DNA of 64,000 nucleotides from Granulicella arctica. Lineage in GTDB: Bacteria; Acidobacteriota; Terriglobia; Terriglobales; Acidobacteriaceae. Where the stretch lies: contig NZ_JAGTUT010000002.1 in the NCBI RefSeq assembly GCF_025685605.1, positions 434,001-498,000 of the forward strand, read 5' to 3'. The position numbers were made by a program, and so were the translations under genes. Positions 9,120 to 19,423 of the stretch are shown piece after piece. The first letter of the stretch is position 1. Each line of letters starts with the position of its first letter. The notes under the pieces are model-generated. The model was not told the DNA's origin, did no database searches, and worked only from the letters and a program-made list of their open reading frames with translations.

Positions 9120-12100
9120 TTAGAAGCTGACCTTGAAGGCGAACTGCATGTTGCGTGGCTCGCCCGCTCCCAGGCCAGGGGCCGAGGAGGAGTTACGCGT
9201 TGCAGACAGAACACCGAAGGCCGATGACGTGAGCGTACCGCTGGGGTTGGCAAAGTTCGACTGGTTGGCGACGTTGAAGATCTCGGCACGAAGTTCCGTG
9301 CTGATACGCTCCGTGATCGGTGTGCGCTTGAAGAACGACATGTCGACATCGCCGAAGCCGGGACCCTCGATGCTGTCGCGACGCTCGTTGCCGAAGGTAC
9401 CGGCTGGAGCAGCGGTCCATGCCGCCTTATTCAGGTAAGAGTACGAACGCGAGGTAGCAGTCGACGTGGTGACGCGAGTCACATAAGGGAGCACGCCTCC
9501 GGTGCGGTTCGGACGATCACGGCTGGCCTCGCCCGATCCACTGGTGTTGGTCCCGGCAAGGATATTGACCGGTGTACCACCTGCGAACGAGTAGAGCGCG
9601 TTTACCTGGTAGCCCTGCGTCAGGCGAGGAGCGCGGCTTGTGAAGTGCGGAACAGCGTAGCTGGCGAAGCCAGACACATTGTTGCGCACGTCGAAGGTCG
9701 ACAGGCCCCAGTCCTGGCGAAGGTTTAGGCTGTTCATAGGCGTGGTGGCGCTTGACGAATCATCCATCGACTTGGACCACGTGTAATACACCGTAGCCGA
9801 AAGACCATGCCACTGTGCCTGCTTCAGCGAGAACTGCAGCGAGTTGTAGTTCGAGGTAGCTCCGCTGTTCACTTGGTTGATGGCCGTCAGGTAGGGATAC
9901 TGTGCGGCGTACGGTCGAACTCGGGCTGCTGCGTTCGTTGTAACCGGGATCTGGTTCAGATCGGCGACGTACGCCAGACGGCGACCACCACTGCCCACAT
10001 ACGCAACGGTCAGGAGAGTGTTCGGCGCTAGCTGCTGCTCGACGTTCACGTTGTAGTTCTGCATGTACGCAGCACGGTAGTTGGGGTTGATGGCAAGAAT
10101 GCCCAGCGACGTGGTGGGCTGACCATTCGCTCCAAAGCTCACGCCGGCCGGGAAGGTCGAGGTGCCGAGGGTATAGGTGCTGCTGGAGACGTTGATGGCA
10201 GCATTCGCATCACCTGGGCTGCCGAAGATGCCGGCGCTGGCACCATTACCGACGCTGTTGTAAACAAACTGGCCTACCGTAGGCTGATCGTAGAACCAGC
10301 CGTAGGCGCCGCGAATGACAGTTGCCGTGGAGTTATTGAACGGCGTAAAGGCAAAGCCGACGCGTGGTGCGACATTGCCCAGGTTCTTGTCATACAGCGG
10401 AGCCTTGAAGTAGCCGCGCTGTGGCGTGAAGTTGTAGATCGAGTTGCGATCATCGTTTACAGTGCCAGGGTAGCTCCAACGCACGCCATAGTTCAGCGTG
10501 AGACGGTTGCTGACCTTGTAGTCGTCTCCAGCGTAAACATCGAACGTGTTGATGAGGTACACGCGCTGCGGATTATTACGCAGAATCTGTGCACCGGCCG
10601 TTACGCTCGTCTGACCGACGAGGAAGTCAGCCACCTGCTTGCCCGTGGAGCAGTTCGCCCCCGCAGCGGAGTTAACAGTGACAGTGGTGGTGTTGAGGTT
10701 TGCCGCAAGGCAATCCGCGTCAGTCCACCCACCTCGGGTACCGTCAAACGTGAACGTTCCACGGCCATTGACGAAGTAGGCCACGTTCAGATTCGCGTGA
10801 CGATACTCGCCGCCAAACTTGAGGTCGTGTTTGCCAATCGTGTAGTGCATCTGGTCGGTCACGTGACCGGTAACATCCTGGCGACCCAGCGGGGCGGTTG
10901 CGCCGGTGTAATCGAACGAACCAATTGCGAACTTCGGTGCGCCATGTCCCAGTTGCCCGGTCAGACCAAGCGGCAAGCCATTCCCTTGCACGTCGAAGCT
11001 CTGGTTGCGGTCGTTGAATACCTGCAGGAAGGATGACCCGGCAAACGTGATCTGGTTCAGGAACCTGCTGCTGAACGTGCTGGTCTGCACGATCGAGACG
11101 TTATGAATGTGCATCGGAGCGGTTTCGAAGTAGTCCGCGAAATGCGAACCCACGTCTGCCGACTGGGCGCCTGTCGTGCCCAGGTAGCGCACCGAGAGCG
11201 TGTACTTGTCGCTGAAGTTGTGGTCCAGCTTGATGATGCCGTTGTAGCTGTTGTACGTGTTGACGCCGTTGGATTGGTACTGGTTCAGATAACCTGTCGT
11301 TGTGCGGCTCACAGCAGGGAATAGCAGGGTGTACATGTTCGTAGCAACAGGATTGACGGCGGAGCCATGATTCGCAAGCATCGCACGACCGGCAGCGATC
11401 CACGTGTCGTTCAGAACCGTATCAGCAAGGCTGTTGTTTGCCTGTGCGATCTGCACTTCGCCAGCCAGGAAGAAGAACGTCTTGTCCTTGAAGATCGGAC
11501 CGCCCAGGGTAAATCCACCTTGGTGGTTACGAATCTCAGGAATCCGGCTGCCCTTGGCTACCGACGGGCTGAGCCACGCAAAGAGTTCGTTACGGTCGTA
11601 GTAGAAGACGTCGCCATGGAGATGATTAGTGCCGCTCTTGATGACCATGTTGCTGTTAGCGCCGCCATTGCGGCCAGTGTCTGCTTCGCCGGCTGCCTGG
11701 AGCGAGAACTGGTCAATCGCCTCGATGGGGATAAGGCCGCCTGCGATACCCGCGATTCCGCCTTGGTTGGAAGCAACCGCGTTGGACCACGGATCGTTGT
11801 TGTCCGCACCATCGATTTGGAAGTTCACACCCGCGGTACGCGAGCCGTTCACTGTGTTGCTGTAGGGGCTCACTCCCGGAGCCAGCCTGATCATCTGGGT
11901 GAAGTTACGACCGTTCAGCGGGATCTCCTGCACCGACTTGGAATCAACCACGGCGACCAGCGAACTGGTGGTGGTGTCAACCGTGATGCCGGCAGCCTGT
12001 ACGTCCACAACGGTCGATTCGGCACCAACCGAAAGAGGAATCAGTTGGTGGTTCACCTTGGAAACTTCGATCGTAACGTTGTCGAGGCTCTTCGCAGAGA

Positions 12101-12368
12101 AGCCCGGCGCATTGACCAAAAGCTTGTACGTACCGACGGAAAGCTCGGGGAAGTTAAAGTCGCCTGAGCCGTTCGTCTTGCTGTTCAACACCTCGTTCGT
12201 CGCAGGGTTGGTCAACTGCACCGCGGCGTTTTGGATCGCGCCGCCTTGTGCATCGAGAACTGTTCCTGTAAGCGATCCGCGAAAGGTTTGCGCCCCCGCG
12301 ATCATCGATCCGATCAGGACCACCATTGCGACAAACGAAATACGTATTAGCCTCGAAAAAAAACTCAT
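9120..12368 (-). CDS. TonB-dependent receptor, Oar-like, with carboxypeptidase-regulatory-like domain
   Basis: 1082-residue outer-membrane beta-barrel. The start is ATG 12368, preceded by GAGGAG, giving a signal peptide that ends near MIAGAQ. Residues about 30-115 form the beta-sandwich domain (GSLTGTVLDAQGGAIQNAAV). A plug domain (PLNGRNFTQMIRLAPGV) and a long barrel follow, ending in the aromatic terminus AFKVSF expected for BAM targeting. This architecture is strongly expanded in Acidobacteria, usually for uptake of sugars or peptides; the substrate cannot be told. The neighbouring M28 peptidase suggests peptides. A 266-residue antisense frame inside it is a shadow. Confidence 0.92.
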   Translation of the reverse strand: MSFFSRLIRISFVAMVVLIGSMIAGAQTFRGSLTGTVLDAQGGAIQNAAVQLTNPATNEVLNSKTNGSGDFNFPELSVGTYKLLVNAPGFSAKSLDNVTIEVSKVNHQLIPLSVGAESTVVDVQAAGITVDTTTSSLVAVVDSKSVQEIPLNGRNFTQMIRLAPGVSPYSNTVNGSRTAGVNFQIDGADNNDPWSNAVASNQGGIAGIAGGLIPIEAIDQFSLQAAGEADTGRNGGANSNMVIKSGTNHLHGDVFYYDRNELFAWLSPSVAKGSRIPEIRNHQGGFTLGGPIFKDKTFFFLAGEVQIAQANNSLADTVLNDTWIAAGRAMLANHGSAVNPVATNMYTLLFPAVSRTTTGYLNQYQSNGVNTYNSYNGIIKLDHNFSDKYTLSVRYLGTTGAQSADVGSHFADYFETAPMHIHNVSIVQTSTFSSRFLNQITFAGSSFLQVFNDRNQSFDVQGNGLPLGLTGQLGHGAPKFAIGSFDYTGATAPLGRQDVTGHVTDQMHYTIGKHDLKFGGEYRHANLNVAYFVNGRGTFTFDGTRGGWTDADCLAANLNTTTVTVNSAAGANCSTGKQVADFLVGQTSVTAGAQILRNNPQRVYLINTFDVYAGDDYKVSNRLTLNYGVRWSYPGTVNDDRNSIYNFTPQRGYFKAPLYDKNLGNVAPRVGFAFTPFNNSTATVIRGAYGWFYDQPTVGQFVYNSVGNGASAGIFGSPGDANAAINVSSSTYTLGTSTFPAGVSFGANGQPTTSLGILAINPNYRAAYMQNYNVNVEQQLAPNTLLTVAYVGSGGRRLAYVADLNQIPVTTNAAARVRPYAAQYPYLTAINQVNSGATSNYNSLQFSLKQAQWHGLSATVYYTWSKSMDDSSSATTPMNSLNLRQDWGLSTFDVRNNVSGFASYAVPHFTSRAPRLTQGYQVNALYSFAGGTPVNILAGTNTSGSGEASRDRPNRTGGVLPYVTRVTTSTATSRSYSYLNKAAWTAAPAGTFGNERRDSIEGPGFGDVDMSFFKRTPITERISTELRAEIFNVANQSNFANPSGTLTSSAFGVLSATRNSSSAPGLGAGEPRNMQFAFKVSF

Positions 12369-13089
12369 GCTGCTCCTCGCTGCCTGCCCGGATGCAGAGA
12401 TGAGACCGCAATTGCGGCGTATCACGACCCTGACACGCCTAGGGGCGCGTAAGATCCTGTTCCGAGACGGCAGAACTTCAAAATTGTCGTATGCTGAATT
12501 TTACCGTACCACATCAATCGGAGCAATCGCATTTGATATGTCGGCAAATGGCATCCACTGAACGGATGACGAAGGGCTGGTTCCCACCTGCCTGACGCGG
12601 TGGAACCAAGGAGAGCAGCGCCGCCTGCTGCGATATCTACCGGAGCTACCACGCCGTGATAAGTCCCCGGGATGATGTCAGCTCCAGATAACTCGAGTGG
12701 GACGTGCCAGTCATAGCTGTTGGCGGAAAAGTGAGTAATCCCGGCACCATGCCATGGGAACTGGTAGGGACCGAAGTTCATGCGGAGTGCCCAGTCAACG
12801 TAGGGAGGTAGCTATGAGTAACGAGTCTGCCGTACTGAGTGTCGGGAAGTGTTCCCTCACGCATATGTTTCGTGGTGAAGATGTGCGTAAGTGTTGACGG
12901 CTCATGTGTTCGACCTGTGCTCTGTAAGTTCTCATGAGAAGTAAGATCCGCGAACACTTTCTCAATGATTGCTTTCGAACTGCCTTCAGCTTTCTCTTCC
13001 TCAAGCCTGAGGCTTCGAACGCTCCTCGATTGAGGAGGAGATAGGGATTGTCCATCTGCAGGATGTACGCGTCCTTCCCAGTTCCCGCG
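12369..13089. other. intergenic / decayed, upstream of the receptor
   Basis: It contains the receptor's upstream region and degraded sequence. A minus-strand frame at 12422-12781 has an odd composition and no family signature. Between about 12870 and 13060 the minus strand reads as helical sequence (EKVFADLTSHENLQS) that could be the tail of the regulator remnant listed next. Confidence 0.4.
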
Positions 13090-13432
13090 CGGAGATCAGT
13101 TTGACTGGAAATCGTCTGCTCCCAACTCAAGAGCGGCAACGGCCTCATCGATGCCGCCACTCGACGACAGAATAAACTTCCGCACCCGAGCGGGTACTCC
13201 TGAGTTCGTTCATCTGCCAAAGCAGATCTTTGAGCGATACATCCTACGAGCGTACGTCGAAGAGGATGAGAGCTGGCCTGTGGTCTCTTAGAGCCTTTAG
13301 AACATGCGCAAGACCTTTGACCACCATCGGACCGAAGGCCTGCTTCTTTATCGTTTCCTGGAGTGAAGGAGTAAGGGTATTGACTTCCTTCGCTACTAGA
13401 ATTCGCCAGCGCATGGCGTGTGATCGTTCCAT
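13090..13432 (-). pseudogene. response-regulator receiver remnant
   Basis: Receiver-domain pieces appear in successive frames. WRILVAKEVN is followed by LRDHRPALILFDVRS (beta-3 with the phospho-acceptor Asp). After a frameshift come DVSLKDLLWQMNELRS and then FILSSSGGIDEAVAALELGADDF, which matches the Thr/Ser loop and the A-L-x-x-G-A-D-D-Y segment of receivers. At least two frameshifts and stops break it, and no intact output domain is found. It belongs to the same debris as the fragment at 13610-13680. Confidence 0.55.
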
Positions 13433-13609
13433 TTCTGAAGCTTATTGGAGACAGCACCGGAAGCTTGTATTGACGAACTTATCGTGATCTTGAATGCTGC
13501 ATCAGCAGCGTAGTGCTGTGAACGCCCATCGTGAGTTAGAAATCCATCGTGGGTGAGCTTGCCATGTGAGCCAATCACTAATCCTTCTGTAGCCTTGAGT
13601 GTGTGGCGG

Positions 13610-13680
13610 GCGCAGACTTAGCAACGCATCCCACACCTCAGCCATCAATAATGGTTTTACGAAGTAGTTCAAGATTACGC
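13610..13680 (-). pseudogene. second response-regulator fragment
   Basis: The minus strand reads NYFVKPLLMAEVWDALLS, the beta-5/alpha-5 end of a receiver domain with its conserved Lys-Pro. It overlaps the last codons of the RND pump gene and stops soon after. It is a leftover of a regulator that once lay here, separate from the receiver remnant downstream. Only about 20 residues match. Confidence 0.4.
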
Positions 13681-16600
13681 ATGGCTCTCGTTTCCTGACG
13701 TCCTGTTTTCATATACGAGAAGAAAGCCAGCTGGCACCAGGAAGATGGTGAGCAGGACGGAAAGCGTAAGGCCACCGATAATTGCCTGCGCGAGCGGCGC
13801 GTAAGATTCACTTCCCTCCCCGAGTTTGAGCGCCATCGGCAAGAGGCCGATGACCGTTGCAAGTGAAGTCATGAGGATGGGACGAAGCCGGACGCGGCAC
13901 GAAGCAACGATAGCTTCATGGGCGTTCATACCCTCCTTGATGAGATGGTGCGCAAATTCGACGATCAGGATGCTGTTTGAGAGCGCAATACCCGCGAGCA
14001 TCACTACACCCATCAACGACATGACATTGAGCGTTGTTCCCCAGAGCAGGAGCGCCACCAGAACACCGGTGATGCCTGGAGGAAGGGCGAGCAGGATGAT
14101 GAATGGGTCCATAAAGGAGCGGAACTGTGCAACAAGAATCAGGTATAGCAGGATGACCGAAAGAATCAGTCCGATGGCAAAGCTGTGAAAGGAGTTGTTC
14201 ATCGATTCCACGCTACCTTCGAGCGTTGCGTCAATGCCATGCGGCATCTGCGTTGTATCGAGGATGTGGTGAATCGAAGTCGAGATGCGCCCAAGATCTT
14301 CTTCCTGTGGCCGCACGTACACATCGACGTACCTGCGGATCTGCGTATGGTCGAGTTCAGTCGGTGCATCAAATTGCTTGATCGTTGCGACCATGTCGAG
14401 CCGGGTAGGCTGTGAGATCCCCTTGCCGTGGAGCGGAATAGCTTTTAAGTCATCGATCGACTGAACCTGACCCTCTTTGTACATCACCGTAAGGAAGTAG
14501 TTGTTACCGCTCTTCGGATCAATCCAGATGCTGGGTGCAATCATCGTGTTCGATGTAAGTGCAGTGATGACATTCGACACGACTTCCTTCTCTGTCATGC
14601 CTAACTCGCTGGCCCGCGTTCGGTCGACGGTCAACTGGAGCGAGGGATAGTCGATGTCCTGCGGGATGTAGACATCAGCAACACCGTGGACGCCACGAAT
14701 CTTGGCCGCCACATTCTGGGCTATGGCATAGTCCGCGTTGATGTCCGCACCCGTGATCCGCACGTCGACCGGCACCGGGGACCCCATGTTTAATACCGCG
14801 TCGATGAGACTGCCAGTGGAGAAGAAGCCCTGTAACTCCGGCATATCGGACGACATCTTCTTCTTAACTTCATCGATGTAGGTGAAGCTACCTGTCGTAT
14901 GATCCGGCTGCAGGGCCACCTGTATGAAGCCCGTGTGCATAGCCGAGTTCTGCGAGTAGAGCGCCGAGAAGCCTGGGTCGAGTCCGAGGTTGGTCACGAT
15001 CATGCCCATGTCATGCTTCGACACAACACTGCGGATCAGGCCTTCGAGCTTCGCGGCCTCCTCGTTAGTAGCTGTAAGCTTCGTACCGGATGGAGCTTTG
15101 AAGTTGATGACGAATTGCGCCGGATCAGTTCGCGGAAAGAATGACAAGCCGAGCAGAGGAAAGAGTGCAAGGCTCAGCACAAAGCCGATGCCGCAGATCG
15201 CCAGCGTGGCGCGTGGCCATAGGAGAACCTTCTCGACCATGCCGTTATAGCGGTTGAGCAGCGCTTCAAAGCCTGCATTGAAGCGCGTGTTGAAACGGTC
15301 GCCAAGGCTGGGTCGCTTTGCAGGTGCCGCAACTTCCCCTCCGCCGAGGGCAGGAGCGGCTTCCCCGTGAGGACTCTTGATGAAGCGCGCACAGAAGAGC
15401 GGGACTACGGTCAGCGCCACGAAATAGGAGGCGAAAAGTGAGATGACCACTGCAAGAGCCAGCGCCGAGAAGAGAAATTTACTAACACCGTAAAGCAGAG
15501 TGACCGGAAAGAACACGACTACGGTTGTGAGAGTTCCGGCCAGGACTGGCAGAGCGACTTCTTTACCGCCCTTCTCTGATGCTACGGCTGGGGATTCACC
15601 CCCTTCAAGATGCCGAAAGATGTTTTCGAGCACGACGACTGAATTATCGATCAATCGCGAGAGAGCAAGTGCGAGACCTCCCAGCACCATGCTGTTGATC
15701 GAGCTTCCCGCAAGGTGTAACACCAGGAACGTCGTGAGCACTGACAACGGGATCGAGAAGAAGACCGCCAACGTAGCTCGCACACTGCCGAGAAAGATCA
15801 GGATCATCAGGCAGGTCAGGAAGAGCCCGACCCCACCCTCATGAACCAGGGTTTCGATCGCTACTTTCACAAAACGCGATTGATCGAAGACGACGTCTGT
15901 CTTCAGCGATGGAGGCACGTCATACAACTTCTTCAGCGTGGTCTTGACGCCATTGACGATGGCGATGGTGTTCGAATCACCGCCTTGTTTGAACACAGGA
16001 ACATAAACAGCCCGCGTACCGTCCACTCGAACGATGTTGTACTGCAGCGAGAAGGCGTCCTTCGTGGTTGCCACGTCGCCGACACGAACAGGCGATTGGC
16101 CTTCCATCTTCAACGGAACCTGCGCGATATCCTCGGGTCCCTTCAGCATGGAGTTCGTGTAGATGTTGTAGTCCGTCCGACCGATCTGCACATCACCGGC
16201 TGGCAGGACGACGTTCGATTCGTTGACCGCGCGAACGACATCCATCGGGCTAAGCTGATTGGCCTCGAGTTTGAACGGATCCGCGTACAGCATGATCTGC
16301 CGCCAGCGGCCACCAAAGGGCTGAGGAACCGAGGCTCCCGGCACACCTGCTAGTTGATTGCGAACGTAGTTCTGGCCGATATCCTTGAGCTTGCTCTCAT
16401 CCAGGCCGGGACCGGTCAGAGTGACCAGGGCAACCGGCAGACTCGACGCGTCCTGCTTGAGTACAATCGGCGGATACGTTCCCGGTGGCATATCCCGCAT
16501 ATCACTCATCGCCAGTGTGGCGATGGAGGAGGCTGCACCGTCTGGGTTAGTGCCCGCTCGAAAGTAGACTTTGATCAGGCTCGCGCCGGGCAGCGATCGT

Positions 16601-16839
16601 GATTCCATATGATCGATGCCACTCGCCAGCGTAAACATGCGCTCGAGGTGGTATGTGATATTTGTTTCAATCTGCTGTGGCGGCATGCCAGAGTAGAAGG
16701 TCGCGACGGCAACAACGGGAAGATCGACTGGCGGAAACATATCGACCGGCATATCCGCCGTGCTGACAGCCCCGAGAATCATAACCAGGAAGCAAAGAAC
16801 GAGAATCAGATAGGGGTTACGTATTGCAAATCCCGACAT
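13675..16839 (-). CDS. RND-family efflux pump, inner-membrane permease
   Basis: 1054 residues, the AcrB/HAE size, with 12 predicted membrane helices and two large periplasmic loops. It starts MSGFAIRNPYLILVLC. The TM4 signature is LSRLIDNSVVVLEN (about residue 397): of the two proton-relay Asp residues of AcrB only the first is kept, the second is Asn. The TM10 motif is IALSNSILIVEFA, where AcrB has Lys. It therefore belongs to a subfamily with an altered proton relay. It is the last gene of the efflux operon, 36 bp after the adaptor gene; substrate unknown. Confidence 0.9.
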   Translation of the reverse strand: MSGFAIRNPYLILVLCFLVMILGAVSTADMPVDMFPPVDLPVVAVATFYSGMPPQQIETNITYHLERMFTLASGIDHMESRSLPGASLIKVYFRAGTNPDGAASSIATLAMSDMRDMPPGTYPPIVLKQDASSLPVALVTLTGPGLDESKLKDIGQNYVRNQLAGVPGASVPQPFGGRWRQIMLYADPFKLEANQLSPMDVVRAVNESNVVLPAGDVQIGRTDYNIYTNSMLKGPEDIAQVPLKMEGQSPVRVGDVATTKDAFSLQYNIVRVDGTRAVYVPVFKQGGDSNTIAIVNGVKTTLKKLYDVPPSLKTDVVFDQSRFVKVAIETLVHEGGVGLFLTCLMILIFLGSVRATLAVFFSIPLSVLTTFLVLHLAGSSINSMVLGGLALALSRLIDNSVVVLENIFRHLEGGESPAVASEKGGKEVALPVLAGTLTTVVVFFPVTLLYGVSKFLFSALALAVVISLFASYFVALTVVPLFCARFIKSPHGEAAPALGGGEVAAPAKRPSLGDRFNTRFNAGFEALLNRYNGMVEKVLLWPRATLAICGIGFVLSLALFPLLGLSFFPRTDPAQFVINFKAPSGTKLTATNEEAAKLEGLIRSVVSKHDMGMIVTNLGLDPGFSALYSQNSAMHTGFIQVALQPDHTTGSFTYIDEVKKKMSSDMPELQGFFSTGSLIDAVLNMGSPVPVDVRITGADINADYAIAQNVAAKIRGVHGVADVYIPQDIDYPSLQLTVDRTRASELGMTEKEVVSNVITALTSNTMIAPSIWIDPKSGNNYFLTVMYKEGQVQSIDDLKAIPLHGKGISQPTRLDMVATIKQFDAPTELDHTQIRRYVDVYVRPQEEDLGRISTSIHHILDTTQMPHGIDATLEGSVESMNNSFHSFAIGLILSVILLYLILVAQFRSFMDPFIILLALPPGITGVLVALLLWGTTLNVMSLMGVVMLAGIALSNSILIVEFAHHLIKEGMNAHEAIVASCRVRLRPILMTSLATVIGLLPMALKLGEGSESYAPLAQAIIGGLTLSVLLTIFLVPAGFLLVYENRTSGNESHA

Positions 16840-16875
16840 GGCAATGGACTTTCTTGCTTCGTGGTTAGGCTGCCC

Positions 16876-18102
16876 TTAGCTGTGGCTTCCGTTTGCTTCA
16901 TAGGCGGCAGGTTGCGTCTTCACCTGTTCTCCATCGGCCAGACCGCTGTGCCGTCCAACCACAACCTGATCACCACTCTGAAGCCCCGAGAGAATCTCGA
17001 CGCGTGATGGTGTCTGTAAACCCACGGTGACTTCGACCAGGTGGAGCACGCCGCCTTTGGCGACGTAGACATGCTGGACTGTAGTTCCAAGTCCTTCGAC
17101 CGCATCCACCGGAACGCTCAAAGTGTTCGGATGACTCGCAAGATGAAGGTGGGCCTCAGCATACATGCCCGGAACCAGGGTGCCGTCACGGTTTGGAACA
17201 TCGACCTCGGTGTCCATGGTGCGCGTAGAAGTCTGTAGTGAATCGGCGAAGCGTGTGATCTTGCCAGGAAACGTTTTGTTGAGCGTCGTGACGTTGACTT
17301 CGACAGTGCTGCCATTGTGAACATCGGCGACCGCACTCACCGGCACAGGAAGAATCAGGCGTAGCAAGCTGTTCTCAGCTAGCCTCACCACCGGCATGGC
17401 TTGCGTCTGAGAGGCGATGCCTGCCTGGATCATCGATCCTGTATTCGCATATCGTTTGGTGATAACACCAGTAAACGGTGCGCGGATCGTCGCGTACTGC
17501 AACATCGTTACGGTTCGCAGTCTCTCCGAGTCTGCCTGTGTGCGCATCTCCTGTGCACTCTGCAATGCGGACTGCGCGCTCGCAACCTGGGCGGCAGCTT
17601 CAAGGTCATGGGACTCCGCAACATCAACCTCTTGCTTTGGGACGAGACCGGGCTGCTTCACCGAGACATCCTGAATGCGTTGGAACGAAAGGTGGGCGAT
17701 GTTCTCGCTCGCCTGCGCCCGCGTAACGGCAGCCCGCGCGGTGATGATATTGGCCTGAGCCGCGGCTACGCCTGCCGTCGCCCGTGCCATGTCATTTTGC
17801 AGTTCCGGTACTTCTAATGTTGCCAGCAGATCACCAGTCTTGACGTGATCACCGATATCAACTGGAATCCTCTTGACGTACCCGGCCACCTTTGCCATCA
17901 CGTCAACATCCTGATAGGGTATGAATTCCGCGGTCAGGACAAGCTCATCCGCAAGATTCGCCGCGCCCGCCGTCGCTGTGGGTACGGTAGGAACTTCCGC
18001 CGCTACGGTTGCCGTCTGGCGGCACGCAGTCATCAGGCAGGAGGCTCCGGCAGAGACCGCAATAAGCATTGCCGTGCGGATAGAGCTTGACATGGATTTC
18101 AT
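16876..18102 (-). CDS. RND efflux periplasmic adaptor lipoprotein (membrane-fusion protein)
   Basis: 408 residues. The N-terminal signal has a lipobox-like LMTAC, so it is probably lipid-anchored in the inner membrane. A biotinyl-lipoyl-like half (KVAGYVKRIPVDIGDHVKTGDLL), an alpha-helical hairpin rich in Ala/Gln, then the second lipoyl half and beta-barrel (ATIRAPFTGVITKRYANTG) follow in HlyD/AcrA order. It bridges the pump and the TolC-like channel. The ATG lies 4 nt after the stop of the TolC-like gene and its ribosome site AAAAGG overlaps that stop, indicating translational coupling. Confidence 0.9.
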   Translation of the reverse strand: MKSMSSSIRTAMLIAVSAGASCLMTACRQTATVAAEVPTVPTATAGAANLADELVLTAEFIPYQDVDVMAKVAGYVKRIPVDIGDHVKTGDLLATLEVPELQNDMARATAGVAAAQANIITARAAVTRAQASENIAHLSFQRIQDVSVKQPGLVPKQEVDVAESHDLEAAAQVASAQSALQSAQEMRTQADSERLRTVTMLQYATIRAPFTGVITKRYANTGSMIQAGIASQTQAMPVVRLAENSLLRLILPVPVSAVADVHNGSTVEVNVTTLNKTFPGKITRFADSLQTSTRTMDTEVDVPNRDGTLVPGMYAEAHLHLASHPNTLSVPVDAVEGLGTTVQHVYVAKGGVLHLVEVTVGLQTPSRVEILSGLQSGDQVVVGRHSGLADGEQVKTQPAAYEANGSHS

Positions 18103-18106
18103 CCTT

Positions 18107-19423
18107 TTAGTTCAAGAGTCCGGCTGCGTAGTCGAGCTGCGCCCGCCGTGTGAGATAGGTGTAGTTCGCACCCGCCGCCGTGATTTCGGCGGAGGTCTCA
18201 CTCAGTTGGGCTTCATTAAGTTCCACGATGCTGCCGAGGCCCGCCTGGTACCGAGCCTGTGCAAGATGAAGCGCTTCCCTGCTCTGAGCGACGAGACGAG
18301 CCGTTACATCGAGGCTGCGAAACGCCTCGTTTGCCTGGTACCACTGACTCTGGACTTGTTCATCGACCTCAAGCTTGATGGCATCCACATCCTTGGTCCG
18401 TGTACTTGCTTCGAGCACGGCTTCGTTCTTTCGCGCTGAAAACAGACCTCCGTTGAAGACCGGAATATTCAGGTTGAAGCCAGCCGCGGCATAGTTCCCT
18501 TCGAGGGTGTGGTCGTGAAACGGGATCTGACCGGCAGCACCAAGAACGTTCAGCGTCGGATAACGTAACCGACGTTCCGCATCGGCAAGGTGTAAGGCAG
18601 CTTGCTGGCGGGAAGCGGCGGCACCGATATCCGCACGCTGTACATTTGCTTGCAGGACCAACGATGCAGCATCGGGGGGCAGCGCCTCCGGGAGTGCTTC
18701 GTCAACGAGCACCGAGTTGATGGGTTGTGACTGGCCCATAGCCGTCGCAAGATGCACTCGCTGCTGCTGGACCGAACTCTCAGCCTGGAAGACGGCAAGC
18801 TCCGCCTGGCTTTCGAGAACACTTGCAAAGCTGACATCAAGGGTCGATCGCAATTGGCTCTGCGCCAAGGCGCTGATCTGACGCACGATGAGCTGGCGAT
18901 TCGCCTGCGCCTCGCGAGCGGCGTGCAGAACAGCCTCCGCACCTAAGACCTGAAAGTAGGCTGCCCGTACGTTGAGGCGAATTTGTGCACCCGCGAGCGT
19001 CGTGAGATCTTTTTGTGCTTCAGCAAGCGAACGTTCGGTCCCCACGAGGGCGCTTGTTCTCCCGAAGTCGGTTACAAGCTGGACGAGATTGCCACCAAAA
19101 GCAAACCGGTCTGAAATCGCCGAGGTGGTGAGAGCACCAGCGGCAGTTGTCGTGCCCGTATCGGCGACTTCGGCTCCCGTAACATTGAACGCCAGCGTTG
19201 GGAACAAACCGGAACGAGCCTCTTTTATCCTCTGTGCTGCAGCTCTTGCCCTGAGCTGTGCCGCAAGGATACGAGGCTGGTTGGCAATCGCTATGGTCTC
19301 CGCCTGGTGAAGCGTCAACGTTGTTACGGGTGTCTCTGGGCTTGTTGTTTGTGCTTTGCACGCGGAGACGACGGTAAGGAAGCAAACAACAACGAAGCAG
19401 AGAACGGTCTTCATTCGAACCAT
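18107..19423 (-). CDS. TolC-family outer-membrane efflux channel
   Basis: 438 residues with signal peptide (CFVVVCFLTVVSA) and two homologous alpha-helical halves of the OEP fold, rich in Ala/Gln; the second half ends with YQAGLGSIVELNEAQ, a typical OEP motif. It provides the outer-membrane exit duct for the pump encoded downstream. The ATG at 19423 shares a base with the TGA of the preceding DUF190 gene (TGATG), which fixes the start and suggests coupled translation. Confidence 0.9.
   Translation of the reverse strand: MVRMKTVLCFVVVCFLTVVSACKAQTTSPETPVTTLTLHQAETIAIANQPRILAAQLRARAAAQRIKEARSGLFPTLAFNVTGAEVADTGTTTAAGALTTSAISDRFAFGGNLVQLVTDFGRTSALVGTERSLAEAQKDLTTLAGAQIRLNVRAAYFQVLGAEAVLHAAREAQANRQLIVRQISALAQSQLRSTLDVSFASVLESQAELAVFQAESSVQQQRVHLATAMGQSQPINSVLVDEALPEALPPDAASLVLQANVQRADIGAAASRQQAALHLADAERRLRYPTLNVLGAAGQIPFHDHTLEGNYAAAGFNLNIPVFNGGLFSARKNEAVLEASTRTKDVDAIKLEVDEQVQSQWYQANEAFRSLDVTARLVAQSREALHLAQARYQAGLGSIVELNEAQLSETSAEITAAGANYTYLTRRAQLDYAAGLLN

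Noticed and set aside
11367..12167. 266-residue plus-strand frame.
   Set aside because: Antisense shadow of the TonB-dependent receptor, whose domains are all on the minus strand.
12422..12781. 119-residue minus-strand frame upstream of the receptor.
   Set aside because: No recognisable family, and it ends inside the receptor's upstream region; kept as decayed sequence only.
12795..13457. 220-residue minus-strand frame as an intact gene.
   Set aside because: The receiver-domain sequence is found in other frames of the same strand, so this frame is accidental.
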